Positions 34,916 to 43,268 of a stretch of DNA of 64,000 nt are shown here, one piece after another. The notes beneath the pieces are model-generated. The model ran no database searches, had not been told where the DNA came from, and was given only the letters and a program-made list of their open reading frames with translations. The position numbers and the translations under genes were made by a program. This DNA is from Thermosporothrix hazakensis (GTDB lineage Bacteria; Chloroflexota; Ktedonobacteria; Ktedonobacterales; Ktedonobacteraceae), in NCBI RefSeq assembly GCF_003253565.1, contig NZ_QKUF01000001.1, positions 701,867 through 765,866 on the forward strand, in the 5' to 3' direction. Within the stretch, counting starts at the first letter, position 1, and every line of letters begins with the position of its first letter.

Positions 34916-36123
34916 AGCACATGCTCCGTATAGCGCTTCTTGAGGCCGTTCGTGTGGCCGGCCTCCCGGGAGCCATCGCCGCCCGGGCAAAAGCACAGCA
35001 GCCGCTTCCCGAGCGCCCGCGCATTCTGTTGATCCGCCCTGACCATCTGGGTGATATGGTAATGACCACGCCCGTGCTAGATGCGCTTCGCGCCTACGTG
35101 CCCACTGCACAGATCACGATGATGGTCGGTCCCTGGGCGGCTGATATCGTCGCCCGACACCCGGCCATTGATCACCTGCGCACCTGTGCCTTCCCGGGCT
35201 TCCGCCGCACGGCCCAATCGGCGCTTGAGCCCTACACGCTGCTTCGCCAGATAGCCCACGAGCTACGCGAGGAGCACTATGACCTTGCCATCAACCTGCG
35301 CAATGACTTCTGGTGGGGCGCAGCCCTGATGTATCTGGCAGGCATACCACGCCGAGTCGGCTATGCTCTTGCTCCAGCGGAACCCTTTTTAACGCACGCC
35401 CTGCCATTTCGGCCGCATCGACACTCGACTTTCTATAATCTTGAGCTGACCAGCGCCGGACTGGAGGCCCTCGGTCTGCCGGCGCTTGAGCAACCCTTCG
35501 CGCCGGAACACTACCCGCTTGTCTTCACGCCAACCACCGACGAACAGTGCTGGCTTCAGACGCAACTTGAACAGGCTGGCATCGATGAGAAGACAGAAGT
35601 GCTGGTGATCCACCCCGGAACCGGAGGCGCGGTCAAACTCTGGCGCAATGCCGCCTGGACCCGCAGCGCGAACGCCCTCCTCAATAGATATCCGACAGCG
35701 CGTCTGGTGCTGACCGGCAGCCCCGCTGAGCACGAGATGCTGGAAGCAATCGCACAAGGCATCGAGCCACGCCCCCTGCTCTTGAGTCAGATGACGATCG
35801 GACAACTGGCAGCGTTGCTCAAACGGGCCAGTCTGGTCCTTGGCGTTGATAACGGGCCGCTCCATCTGGCTGTAGCTCAGGGTACGCCCACCGTGCGCCT
35901 GTTCGGCCCGACTGATCCCGCAATCTTTGGCCCGTGGGGCCCTGCGAACCGCCATATCGTTATTACCTCACAGGAAAAATGTCCGTCCTGCCCATGTATC
36001 CCTTGCGGTCGCCTGGATTTCCGCCCCGATGAACTGGATGAGCATCCCTGCGTGAAGCGTATCCCCGAACAGGCCATTGAAGAGGCAGCCTGCACCCTTC
36101 TGAATACCTTCTGCCGCCAGTAA
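34912..36123 (+). CDS. glycosyltransferase family 9, GT9-2
   Basis: 403 aa, second GT9 paralogue. Seen: RILLIRPDHLGDMVMTTPVL after an N-terminal helical leader of about 38 residues, PRRVGYALA, VIHPGTGGAVKLWR, VDNGPLHLAVAQGTP and RLFGPTDPAIFGPWG, then a Cys-rich tail (CPSCPCIPCG). ATGA overlap with GT9-1 indicates one message. The 5-His/Asp features of true heptosyltransferases cannot be judged by eye; donor and acceptor sugars are unknown. Confidence 0.85.
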   Translation: MKHMLRIALLEAVRVAGLPGAIAARAKAQQPLPERPRILLIRPDHLGDMVMTTPVLDALRAYVPTAQITMMVGPWAADIVARHPAIDHLRTCAFPGFRRTAQSALEPYTLLRQIAHELREEHYDLAINLRNDFWWGAALMYLAGIPRRVGYALAPAEPFLTHALPFRPHRHSTFYNLELTSAGLEALGLPALEQPFAPEHYPLVFTPTTDEQCWLQTQLEQAGIDEKTEVLVIHPGTGGAVKLWRNAAWTRSANALLNRYPTARLVLTGSPAEHEMLEAIAQGIEPRPLLLSQMTIGQLAALLKRASLVLGVDNGPLHLAVAQGTPTVRLFGPTDPAIFGPWGPANRHIVITSQEKCPSCPCIPCGRLDFRPDELDEHPCVKRIPEQAIEEAACTLLNTFCRQ

Positions 36124-36207
36124 TGGCTGCGTTTCACGATAGTTGGCGTGATATGCTACCATGAGAGTGCAATATTATTCCAGTTTATGAAGGAGTTTAC
36201 TCGCACA

Positions 36208-36939
36208 ATGACAGATGCGCTAGCGCTTGCTCACCAGAATTTCAAGCAGCATATCCAGAACAACCCGTATCCTGGACGCGGCCTCGTCATCGGACGTTCA
36301 GAAGAAGAGAACGGCTGGTTCATTATCTACTGGATCATGGGACGCAGCGAGCAGAGCCGAAATCGCCGCTTTGTGGCTGATCGCAACGTCTTGAGAACTG
36401 AACCGGTTGACGCTCGTCTGGTTGAGGATCCCAGCCTGATTATTTATGAGGCCATGCTTGACCTTCCATATCGCTACCTTGTCAGCAACGGAGACCAGAC
36501 ACGCACTATCTTTGAGACCCTGCAAGCGGGAGGCACCTTTGATGAGGCACTGGCGAAACGCGAGCGCGAACCGGATGCCCCTCACTACACGCCGCGCATC
36601 AGTGCAATGCTCGATTTGCAGCAGCAAACGGGGAGCGTGTGCTTCAGCATTCTCAAGGCAAGCAAGATTGATCCTGCCTATACAGATCGCTTCACCTATC
36701 GCCCGGCTATGCCTGAGGCGGGATTTGGCTTCGGCCTGACCACCTATCAGGGCCCCGGAAATCCACTGCCGAGCTTTAGCGGCGATCCGCTGCTGCTCCC
36801 CTGTCAGGGCAAAGCTGAAGATGTGCTAAAAACCTACTGGGAAGCACTGAATGCCGAGAACCGCATCTCGCTGGCAGTCAAAAGCATCAGCCCCAATGGA
36901 ACAAGCAGGCTTATTCTGCACAATCGTTTTGGGAGCTAG
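36208..36939 (+). CDS. IMP cyclohydrolase PurO-like protein (PF07826 type)
   Basis: 243 aa. Seen: NPYPGRGLVIGRSEE near residue 18, YWIMGRSEQSRNRRF near 36-52, and PRISAMLDLQQQTGSV in the middle. These are the signature blocks of the archaeal-type IMP cyclohydrolase fold (NTN hydrolase-like). Family members close the purine ring of FAICAR, but many bacterial homologues are uncharacterised, and bacteria usually use PurH. It sits inside the GT9 cluster, 84 bp after GT9-2. ATG 36208 has AAGGAG 12 nt upstream; an ATG at 36187 overlaps that site. Confidence 0.75.
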   Translation: MTDALALAHQNFKQHIQNNPYPGRGLVIGRSEEENGWFIIYWIMGRSEQSRNRRFVADRNVLRTEPVDARLVEDPSLIIYEAMLDLPYRYLVSNGDQTRTIFETLQAGGTFDEALAKREREPDAPHYTPRISAMLDLQQQTGSVCFSILKASKIDPAYTDRFTYRPAMPEAGFGFGLTTYQGPGNPLPSFSGDPLLLPCQGKAEDVLKTYWEALNAENRISLAVKSISPNGTSRLILHNRFGS

Positions 36940-36960
36940 GAACCAGTTGGAACAGCGCGG

Positions 36961-36998
36961 GCGGGAGAAAGAACAGATCAACTTTCTCTCGCTTCTTG
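36961..36998 (+). terminator. hairpin after the PurO-like gene
   Basis: GCGGGAGAAAG (36961-36971) with CTTTCTCTCGC (36982-36992), one G-U pair, then TTCTTGCC. Probable terminator of the first half of the GT9 cluster. Confidence 0.65.
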
Positions 36999-37039
36999 CC
37001 GCTCTATAAGCTCTTCTTCCCAGTCAAAGGGCTGCATAT

Positions 37040-37068
37040 TTGCAACTTTACCTCGCACTCTCTATAAT
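37040..37068 (+). promoter_or_regulatory. promoter TTGCAA-17-TATAAT for GT9-3
   Basis: -35 TTGCAA at 37040-37045, 17-bp spacer, perfect -10 TATAAT at 37063-37068; RNA start near 37075, 39 nt before the start codon. It makes GT9-3, the acetyltransferase and GT9-4 a separate unit. Confidence 0.75.
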
Positions 37069-37113
37069 GCAGCAAAGAGAGTTAGATTTGAACACCTGAA
37101 AATAGAGGAAAAT

Positions 37114-38400
37114 ATGTTGCAGCCAGGGATAGATGAATACGGCTACCCGACACGACCGGCTTCACAGCGGAAACTTCGCAATGTGCTTGTTCATAGCATC
37201 AGAGACGCGTTACTGAAGACGATCTACAGCGGCCTGAGTGTGGCAGGGCTCGCACTCCGTCTCAAAGAAGCAGGGAAGCGCAAGCAGCCACTCAACCCGG
37301 CCACCTTTCACCCCCGACGCATCTTGATCTTACGGCTTGACCTCATCGGGGATCTGGTGATGTCAACAACGGTGCTCCGTCTGCTCAAGCGCACCTATCC
37401 AGATGCAGAGATCGATTTGATGGCGACGCCCTCCAGCGCTGCACTGCTACGCAACGACCCGGATATTGCCGATCTGATCTCCTATGATCCCAATATCTGG
37501 CGCAGACCACGCTCGCTCTTCCAGCAAAAGAACTGGCAAGAACTGCGCTCATTGCTGAAACGTCTGCGTGATCGTCACTATGATCTTGCAATCAGCGTCT
37601 ATGGCCCGTGGGCGGCTATCCTGTCCGTGTTGAGCGGCGCACCCAGACGCATCGGGTTCGCGGAAGAAGGATACCCTGGCTTTATGACCGATCCAATCGC
37701 AGGAAGACACTGGCGGCCCGGTGATCGCAAACACGAGGTTGATTACTGTCTGCAACTAGGGCGAGCGGCCGGTGCACAGCCCACCGAGGCCGATCGTATT
37801 CCACACATTTTTGTAGAAGAACAGGCTCGTCAGGAGGCTCGAGCGCTGTTACAGCAGCATGGATGGAGGCCCGGCACACCCCTGATTGCCTGTCACGTCA
37901 GCTCTCATAACGGACAATCCAAGCGCTGGCCTATCCCGTACTGGGCCGCATTGGTCGATCGCCTGATCCACGATGATGGCTATACTGTGGTCTTTACTGG
38001 AACGCCACAAGATCAACCGATTATTGAGGCTGTGCTTCAGCGTATGCGCGAACGCCCGCTGAACCTGGCGGGAAAGACCAATCTGATCCAGCTTGCGGCC
38101 CTGCTGCAACAGGCTGATATCCTGATTACAGGTGACAGCGGCCCCATGCACATCGGAGCCGCGGTCGGCACAAACGTCATCGCCATTCATGGTCCGACCG
38201 ATCCCACCCTGAGTGGTCCCATCAGCCCTCGGGCAACCGTACTGACAAGCGATATCTGGTGTCGTCCCTGTTATACCGCCGAAGGACCGGCTGATTGCCG
38301 CTTCTTCACTACCCAATGTATGAAAGACATTTCTCCGGCTCGCGTTCGTCATGTCGTACATGCTCGCTTACAGCCAGCCGCGAACGAGGCAAATGCATGA
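37114..38400 (+). CDS. glycosyltransferase family 9, GT9-3
   Basis: 428 aa. Longest of the four paralogues, with a basic N-terminal leader of about 68 residues (ASQRKLRNVLVHSIRDALL) before RRILILRLDLIGDLVMSTTVL. Further motifs: PRRIGFAEEGYPG, HNGQSKRWPIPYWAALVDRL, GDSGPMHIGAAVGTN and IHGPTDPTLSGP, then a cysteine-rich tail (WCRPCYTAEG). ATGA overlap with the acetyltransferase. Upstream GAGGAAA as ribosome site. Function inferred only at family level. Confidence 0.85.
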   Translation: MLQPGIDEYGYPTRPASQRKLRNVLVHSIRDALLKTIYSGLSVAGLALRLKEAGKRKQPLNPATFHPRRILILRLDLIGDLVMSTTVLRLLKRTYPDAEIDLMATPSSAALLRNDPDIADLISYDPNIWRRPRSLFQQKNWQELRSLLKRLRDRHYDLAISVYGPWAAILSVLSGAPRRIGFAEEGYPGFMTDPIAGRHWRPGDRKHEVDYCLQLGRAAGAQPTEADRIPHIFVEEQARQEARALLQQHGWRPGTPLIACHVSSHNGQSKRWPIPYWAALVDRLIHDDGYTVVFTGTPQDQPIIEAVLQRMRERPLNLAGKTNLIQLAALLQQADILITGDSGPMHIGAAVGTNVIAIHGPTDPTLSGPISPRATVLTSDIWCRPCYTAEGPADCRFFTTQCMKDISPARVRHVVHARLQPAANEANA

Positions 38401-39203
38401 AACCACTTCAAGACACAACCGATTTCACCTTCGCAACCGCCGTTGATGCTATCATCTGTGAGGAGATGGCCGGCTTCGGACGAAGTATGCCAGAAGGTGA
38501 GCTCCACGAGACAGCGGAACTCACCTGGCTCTATACCGGAGTGCCTATTCTGAACGCCGTCCTGCAAACGCATATTCTAGACAATGACGAGCGCACCATT
38601 TCTGCCTACATCGACAGGATGTCCCGCTACTTCACAGAACGGAATACAGGCTTTGCCTGGGTGCTGGGAGCGGCAACCCGCCCGGTTCACTTCGCCCACT
38701 TTCTCAAGCGTCGCCGCTTTGTGCATCTGGTGAACAAGAGCTGTATGGCACTCAACCTTTCCGAGTTCGCCCGGGACGAACCTACACCCGAGGGCCTGAC
38801 TATCCAGAAAGCACAAGATGCGGAGAGTCTGGCCCCATTACAAAAAATCGAGCAGCAGGGATTTGGCAACCCGCCAGACATCGCAGCACTGTACTATAAG
38901 AAGTATCTCTATGAGGGCTTCAACGCTTCGTGGCACCACTATATAGGGTATCAACACGGGGAGCCTGTCGCTATCACCTCCCTGCTGCTGCATGCGGGGT
39001 TAGCAGGCATCTTCGGCGTAGCAACCCTTCCTGAGGCGCGGCGACAAGGCATCGCCACGGCAATGGTCCGGCACGCACTGCATGAAGCACACCGCTTTGG
39101 CTATCAATATGCAGTGCTCTCTCCGACCTCAATGAGCGAGAAAATATATCGTCGTCTCGGTTTCCGCGACTACAGCACAATCTCTATCTGGAAAAGTTCA
39201 TGA
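38397..39203 (+). CDS. GNAT-family N-acetyltransferase
   Basis: 268 aa, with the GNAT acetyl-CoA-binding element in the C-terminal third: GVATLPEARRQGIATAMV (the R/QXXGXG/A loop) and LSPTSMSEKIYRRLGFRDY. The N-terminal half (about 1-110) has no clear match. Start ATG 38397 overlaps the GT9-3 stop (ATGA). The frame opens earlier, at 38295, but that is inside GT9-3. It may acetylate a sugar or amino group of the product of the surrounding glycosyltransferases (inference from position). Confidence 0.85.
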   Translation: MKPLQDTTDFTFATAVDAIICEEMAGFGRSMPEGELHETAELTWLYTGVPILNAVLQTHILDNDERTISAYIDRMSRYFTERNTGFAWVLGAATRPVHFAHFLKRRRFVHLVNKSCMALNLSEFARDEPTPEGLTIQKAQDAESLAPLQKIEQQGFGNPPDIAALYYKKYLYEGFNASWHHYIGYQHGEPVAITSLLLHAGLAGIFGVATLPEARRQGIATAMVRHALHEAHRFGYQYAVLSPTSMSEKIYRRLGFRDYSTISIWKSS

Positions 39204-40360
39204 TGCATACAACACAGATTACGTTACCAGAGAATGCCCGCATTCTTGTTGTGAAACTGGCCGGGATTGGCGACCTATTGCTTGCGACTCCGGCCCTTCG
39301 TGCGCTGCGTGAGAGCTATCCCAATGCCCGCATTGATCTACTGGTTACACCTGACTCTGCTGGATTGCTCAACGGATGGAATGCAATCGATCATATTATT
39401 GTTCTTGATAAATACTTGTTTGACTATCCCAAGCAATTTATCAAGCACCCCGGCAATCTCAAGCGCCTGTTACACCTGTTGCGCCCGCTGAGAGAGGGCA
39501 GATATGACGCAGTACTCCTGTTCCACCACCTGACGCTGCTCTTTGGCAGGCTGAAACATCAGGCATTGATGCGCGTGACGGGGGCAAAGTGGCGCGTTGG
39601 GCTGGATAACGGTCACGGCTGGTTCCTGAATGTTCGTGTCAAGGATGAGGGCTTTGGCGCGATGCACGAAGCTGACTATAATATGGCGGTTGCCGCAGCC
39701 GCTGGCGCAACTATTCGCGATAAGTCGCTGTTTCTTCCATTAAGCGACGAGGAACGGACAGCCGCCCGATTGCTCGTCTATGGTGAGGCGACCGAGGAAA
39801 CGCTCCAGCGTCCTATCATTGCCATGCACCCGGGCAGTGGTGGCTACAGTACAGCGCGACGCTGGGCCCCGGAAAAATTTGCGCAATTAGCAGATACCCT
39901 TTATCATGATGTTGGGGGACAATTACTTCTGATGGGGGGTCCAGAGGAGGCCGAACTGCATCAACAGATCATCAGCCTGATGCGCTCAGAGATGCCGGTG
40001 CGTAGTCTGGCAGGGAAGGGAAGTATCAAAGTGACGGCTGCTGCCCTGGAGCTAGTTGATCTCTTCGTCGGCAACGATTCCGGGCTGATGCATCTGGCCG
40101 CCGCAGCCAGAACGCCGACCGTTGCTATTTTTGGCCTTTCCAACTATAAAGCCTGGGGGCCATATACCGGCGAACCGCAACCAAAGCGGGCCACCGTTGT
40201 ACACCTGGATCTTCCCTGTATGCCTTGCTTCTATCGCGAGCATATGCTTGGAACACCGGAAGGCTGTGCCACCCGCGATTGTCTGGCCTTGCTTGGGGTC
40301 GATCCGGTCGCGGTTGCAGCTCGCAGGCTGCTCCGTGAAACAGGCAAGGTGCAGCGCTAG
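39200..40360 (+). CDS. glycosyltransferase family 9, GT9-4
   Basis: 386 aa. Seen: RILVVKLAGIGDLLLATPALRALR, IAMHPGSGGYSTARRWAPEK, NDSGLMHLAAAARTP and AIFGLSNYKAWGPY, then a C-terminal cysteine segment (LPCMPCFYRE, later C-X4-C). It overlaps the acetyltransferase stop (ATGATG), so GT9-3, GNAT and GT9-4 are one operon. The HPG sequence near the middle and the GD near the N-terminus fit the family. Acceptor unknown. Confidence 0.85.
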   Translation: MMHTTQITLPENARILVVKLAGIGDLLLATPALRALRESYPNARIDLLVTPDSAGLLNGWNAIDHIIVLDKYLFDYPKQFIKHPGNLKRLLHLLRPLREGRYDAVLLFHHLTLLFGRLKHQALMRVTGAKWRVGLDNGHGWFLNVRVKDEGFGAMHEADYNMAVAAAAGATIRDKSLFLPLSDEERTAARLLVYGEATEETLQRPIIAMHPGSGGYSTARRWAPEKFAQLADTLYHDVGGQLLLMGGPEEAELHQQIISLMRSEMPVRSLAGKGSIKVTAAALELVDLFVGNDSGLMHLAAAARTPTVAIFGLSNYKAWGPYTGEPQPKRATVVHLDLPCMPCFYREHMLGTPEGCATRDCLALLGVDPVAVAARRLLRETGKVQR

Positions 40361-40418
40361 CAGCAATCTGTTTGTCGTTGTGATAGAACCAGTGGAAGCA
40401 AAGGGATCAGAACATCTT

Positions 40419-40769
40419 ATGAGTCGTGAGAATGAAACATCTTTTATTGCTCTGGCCTCATACTCGCCCGAAGAGTATGCGAAACTCCTGCGTGTCGCAG
40501 ACGATGCGGATGATATGCACCCGACCTGGAGAGAATGGTACTGGGAATCCCAACGGATGACCGATCAGCTCCGAGGCCAGGGATACGCGGTTCTGCCCAT
40601 CTTTATTATTGTCGAAGATCTGCTTGAATTCTGCCGCGAACACAATCTCCCGGTCAATTCACAGACCCGTTCGCGCTTCGTTTCGGAGCTTGCCAAACGG
40701 CTGCAAGGAGAAGAGCGGCCGAAGAAGCGCAGAACCACTCGAAAGAAAACGCAAGAAGCAGATGGGTAA
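40419..40769 (+). CDS. small cytosolic protein of unknown function
   Basis: 116 aa, not recognised. It is acidic at the start (YSPEEYAKLLRVADDADDMHP), then aromatic (TWREWYWESQRM), and ends in a strongly basic tail (PKKRRTTRKKTQEADG), which could bind nucleic acid. Start ATG 40419 (MSRENETSF), with AAAGGG about 15 nt upstream; the frame is open further upstream but without a ribosome site. It lies 58 bp after GT9-4. Confidence 0.6.
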   Translation: MSRENETSFIALASYSPEEYAKLLRVADDADDMHPTWREWYWESQRMTDQLRGQGYAVLPIFIIVEDLLEFCREHNLPVNSQTRSRFVSELAKRLQGEERPKKRRTTRKKTQEADG

Positions 40770-40798
40770 ACTCCTTGCTCACCTGCTTCTTACTTTTG
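40753..40798 (+). terminator. terminator overlapping the end of the small gene
   Basis: AAGAAGCAG (40753-40761) pairs with CTGCTTCTT (40783-40791) and is followed by ACTTTTG. The left arm is inside the last codons of the upstream gene. It also ends the convergent radical SAM message on the other strand. Confidence 0.65.
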
Positions 40799-40801
40799 TG
40801 C

Positions 40802-42070
40802 TTATGCTTGTACGCTTGATATCGGTCGTTGAATGGGTCGCGTAAAGTTGCCAAGCTCCACCTCAGGAACCTCGCGCCGTAATACTTCCAGAAATGTTTT
40901 CATGCCAAGCGCTTTCCCCATCGAGTCGAGCGCGGGCATCCGCGGCAACAGGACTTCCGGATCAATATTCAGGTTGCGCAACTGGATCAAACACAGCTTT
41001 GTCTCACGCACAAACGCAAGCAGAGATTCAACCTCGCGCTCTCGATCAATCATACCCGGGAAACAAAGCAGGTTAATCGACGTATACAGGCCAGCATCTC
41101 GCGCCCGAATCAGCGATTCCTTGATATCCTCAAAGGTGTAACCAAGCGGGCGATAATAGGCGGTATAGGTCTCAGGGTGAGCCGAGATCGTACTGACCCG
41201 AATGGTATCCAGCCCGGCATCATAGAGCTTCTGGAGCCAGCGGGGCCTGCTTCCATTCGTGTTGATATTAATCACACCTTTATCAGTGCGAGCACGCATT
41301 CCCTTGATCGCCTGCTCGATCCGCCGAAACTGTAGCAGCGGCTCCCCTTCGCACCCCTGCCCAAAACTGACAATCGCATCAGGAGCGCTCTCAAGGTGTG
41401 GAACCGCAACTTCAACAATCTCCTCAACCGTAGGAATAAAGGTCAGGCGATCCTGTGGCGAGATCAGTTCCTCCTCCTCTTGCTTGGAGATACAACCAAC
41501 GCAGCGAGCATTACAGCCCGGCGAAACCGCAATTGCCATTTCCCAACGCGAGAAAAACAGGTTACTGGCAGTCGGGCAGGAATAGTCAAGCGCACAATGT
41601 GCATGCTGCTTGATCACCCGGTTCTCGGGATATGCGCGTAACTTCTCACGCACCAGCCGCTCCAGCTTGCGCCGGGGGAACGAGCGCGGATGCCACTTAT
41701 ATGGATCATCGGTCTTGACGGCCGCGACATACTGCCGCCCGTTTAGCCCGGCGACGGCGCTATAGCCAAAGAAGGGCAAGGGCTCAGTGTTCGGGATCTT
41801 CTCGTACGCGGGGAGAAGCGTCCGAGTATAGCCAATCGGGAGCAGCGCCGCCAGCGCCCACCCACGGGATTGAGGCAATACTTTCCGTTCTCCGTTTTTA
41901 CGCAAACCAACAGCCAGCCGATCCGGCATCATCGAGAGAGTGACGCCATCGGGAAGCGGGATCAAATCTTCGGCCCGCAAAGGGTGTCCATCAAAGGAAA
42001 GCGCCTGTAAGCTACGATCTTCGCGAATTTCACCCTCGGGCGTACAGTACAATACGTATGGAAAAGACAT
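40802..42070 (-). CDS. radical SAM protein of unknown function
   Basis: 422 aa. Seen: the SAM/Fe-S motif CNARCVGC (CX3CX2C) near residues 186-193, then FGQGCEGEPLLQ, ININTNGSRP and DTIRVSTISAHPETY, which match the GGE-like, strand and barrel elements of radical SAM proteins. An N-terminal domain of about 180 residues (with LPIGYTRTLLPAYEK and HCALDYSCPTASN) is unlike the common ones. The class could do methylation, epimerisation or peptide modification, and no substrate can be inferred. Likely start 42070 (MSFPYVLYC). Confidence 0.82.
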   Translation of the reverse strand: MSFPYVLYCTPEGEIREDRSLQALSFDGHPLRAEDLIPLPDGVTLSMMPDRLAVGLRKNGERKVLPQSRGWALAALLPIGYTRTLLPAYEKIPNTEPLPFFGYSAVAGLNGRQYVAAVKTDDPYKWHPRSFPRRKLERLVREKLRAYPENRVIKQHAHCALDYSCPTASNLFFSRWEMAIAVSPGCNARCVGCISKQEEEELISPQDRLTFIPTVEEIVEVAVPHLESAPDAIVSFGQGCEGEPLLQFRRIEQAIKGMRARTDKGVININTNGSRPRWLQKLYDAGLDTIRVSTISAHPETYTAYYRPLGYTFEDIKESLIRARDAGLYTSINLLCFPGMIDREREVESLLAFVRETKLCLIQLRNLNIDPEVLLPRMPALDSMGKALGMKTFLEVLRREVPEVELGNFTRPIQRPISSVQA

Positions 42071-42116
42071 TCTAACCTACACTATCAACGCAACATGCTG
42101 CTCAAGCAAAAGGAGT

Positions 42117-42419
42117 TCAATGCATCGGGGGAGGTGTGACCGGGATCCTCGGGCTGGTCGGACATTCGTCAATCAGATCCTCGTCGTATATTCGCGGCAG
42201 CCCACCGGTTACCCCTGTCTGCGCCTGAGTAGCAACACGTTTCTCCAACTCACGTGTGTCCTCATAGACGAAGCTTAGCAGGATATGCTCGCCGCGCATA
42301 CTCTGGCACATATAACGGATGCGCGGGCGCTCCGCTTCCATCCAGGCGTTGACCAGAGTTTCCAGTGCGGACATACTGTCCCCACATTCTGCACTATCAA
42401 AGCCTTTAAACCTATACAC
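42117..42419 (-). CDS. small hypothetical protein upstream of the radical SAM gene
   Basis: 100 aa if started at GTG 42419 (AAAGGAAAGGA just upstream), or 85 aa from ATG 42374 (GTGGGGACAGT upstream). Not recognised. It has a short acidic/helical region (SALETLVNAWMEAERPRIRY) and a Pro-rich end (TPPPMH). Same strand as the radical SAM gene, 46 bp upstream, so possibly its partner. The start is uncertain. Confidence 0.5.
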   Translation of the reverse strand: MYRFKGFDSAECGDSMSALETLVNAWMEAERPRIRYMCQSMRGEHILLSFVYEDTRELEKRVATQAQTGVTGGLPRIYDEDLIDECPTSPRIPVTPPPMH

Positions 42420-42546
42420 ATTCCTTTCCTTTCGGTTATTACTGGAAGCATCCTCTATTCCCTGCTATGCTTTGAGCAAAACGCCTTACAATTGTTGGCT
42501 ATTGTATCACTCCGACAACCATTTTTCCATAGGCCGATACAGCGTT

Positions 42547-42555
42547 TGCTATAAT
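42547..42555 (+). promoter_or_regulatory. extended -10 promoter TGCTATAAT for the Fe-S regulator
   Basis: TG at 42547-42548 and perfect TATAAT at 42550-42555; no clear -35. RNA start near 42562, 77 nt before the ATG. The divergent small gene begins 128 bp away. Confidence 0.5.
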
Positions 42556-42638
42556 AGAGTACACACAAGAAAGTCAAGGAAAATATTGACTTTACTGACA
42601 AAGACGCAGTGCTCCCCGGGAAAGGAAAGGTGCAAGTA

Positions 42639-43268
42639 ATGAGAACCTGGAATCAGCGCTTCTTCACAAGCACACGCGGACGCATCATCGAAATTCTTCG
42701 CCAGGAGAGTTGCACGGTTGATGATCTGGCCCGAAAACTTCAGCTTACCGATAACGCAATTCGTGCCCATCTGACCACACTCGAGCGCGACGGCCTCGTA
42801 CAGCAGAACGGTGTTCGACGCGGCTCCAGCAAGCCCGCCAGCGTCTACGAGTTGGCCCCGTCTGCCGAGCAGTTCTTCCCCAGAGCTTACGGAACTGTGC
42901 TCCATACTTTGATTACTACCCTGGCCGAACAGATGGATGAGGAAGAGTTGATAGCACTCCTTCGACTGACAGGCGAACGCCTTTCGCACCGGCTCGGATT
43001 ACCTTCAGGCGATGTACCCACCCGCCTGAAGGCAACAGTCCGCATTCTTCAGGAGCTTGGCGGCGCGGCGCATCTTGAGCAGCATGAAGATCACTACTGC
43101 ATTCAGGGGCAACAGTGTCCATTGGCCGCCGCAATTGAGGCGCACCCGGCTGCCTGCCAACTCGCAGAGGCTTTTGTTTCTGAACTGGTAGGAGTTGCCG
43201 TACAGGAACAATGCGAGTTGGATGAAACAAAGCCCCGCTGCCGCTTCCTGATCCCTCTCACCCCTTAA
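42639..43268 (+). CDS. SufR-like winged-helix regulator with Fe-S cysteines
   Basis: 209 aa. N-terminal winged helix (TRGRIIEILRQESCTVDDLA to TLERDGLVQQNGVRRGSSKP), then a ligand domain ending in four cysteines: C-X12-C-X18-C-X8-C, within CPLAAAIEAHPAAC and QCELDETKPRCRF. The arrangement resembles SufR-type Fe-S sensors, whose spacing differs (C-X12-C-X13-C-X14-C in the cyanobacterial protein). Likely senses Fe-S status (inference). ATG 42639 follows AAAGG by 8 nt. Its stop shares bases with the convergent aroA stop (TTAA). No suf genes are in the window. Confidence 0.78.
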   Translation: MRTWNQRFFTSTRGRIIEILRQESCTVDDLARKLQLTDNAIRAHLTTLERDGLVQQNGVRRGSSKPASVYELAPSAEQFFPRAYGTVLHTLITTLAEQMDEEELIALLRLTGERLSHRLGLPSGDVPTRLKATVRILQELGGAAHLEQHEDHYCIQGQQCPLAAAIEAHPAACQLAEAFVSELVGVAVQEQCELDETKPRCRFLIPLTP

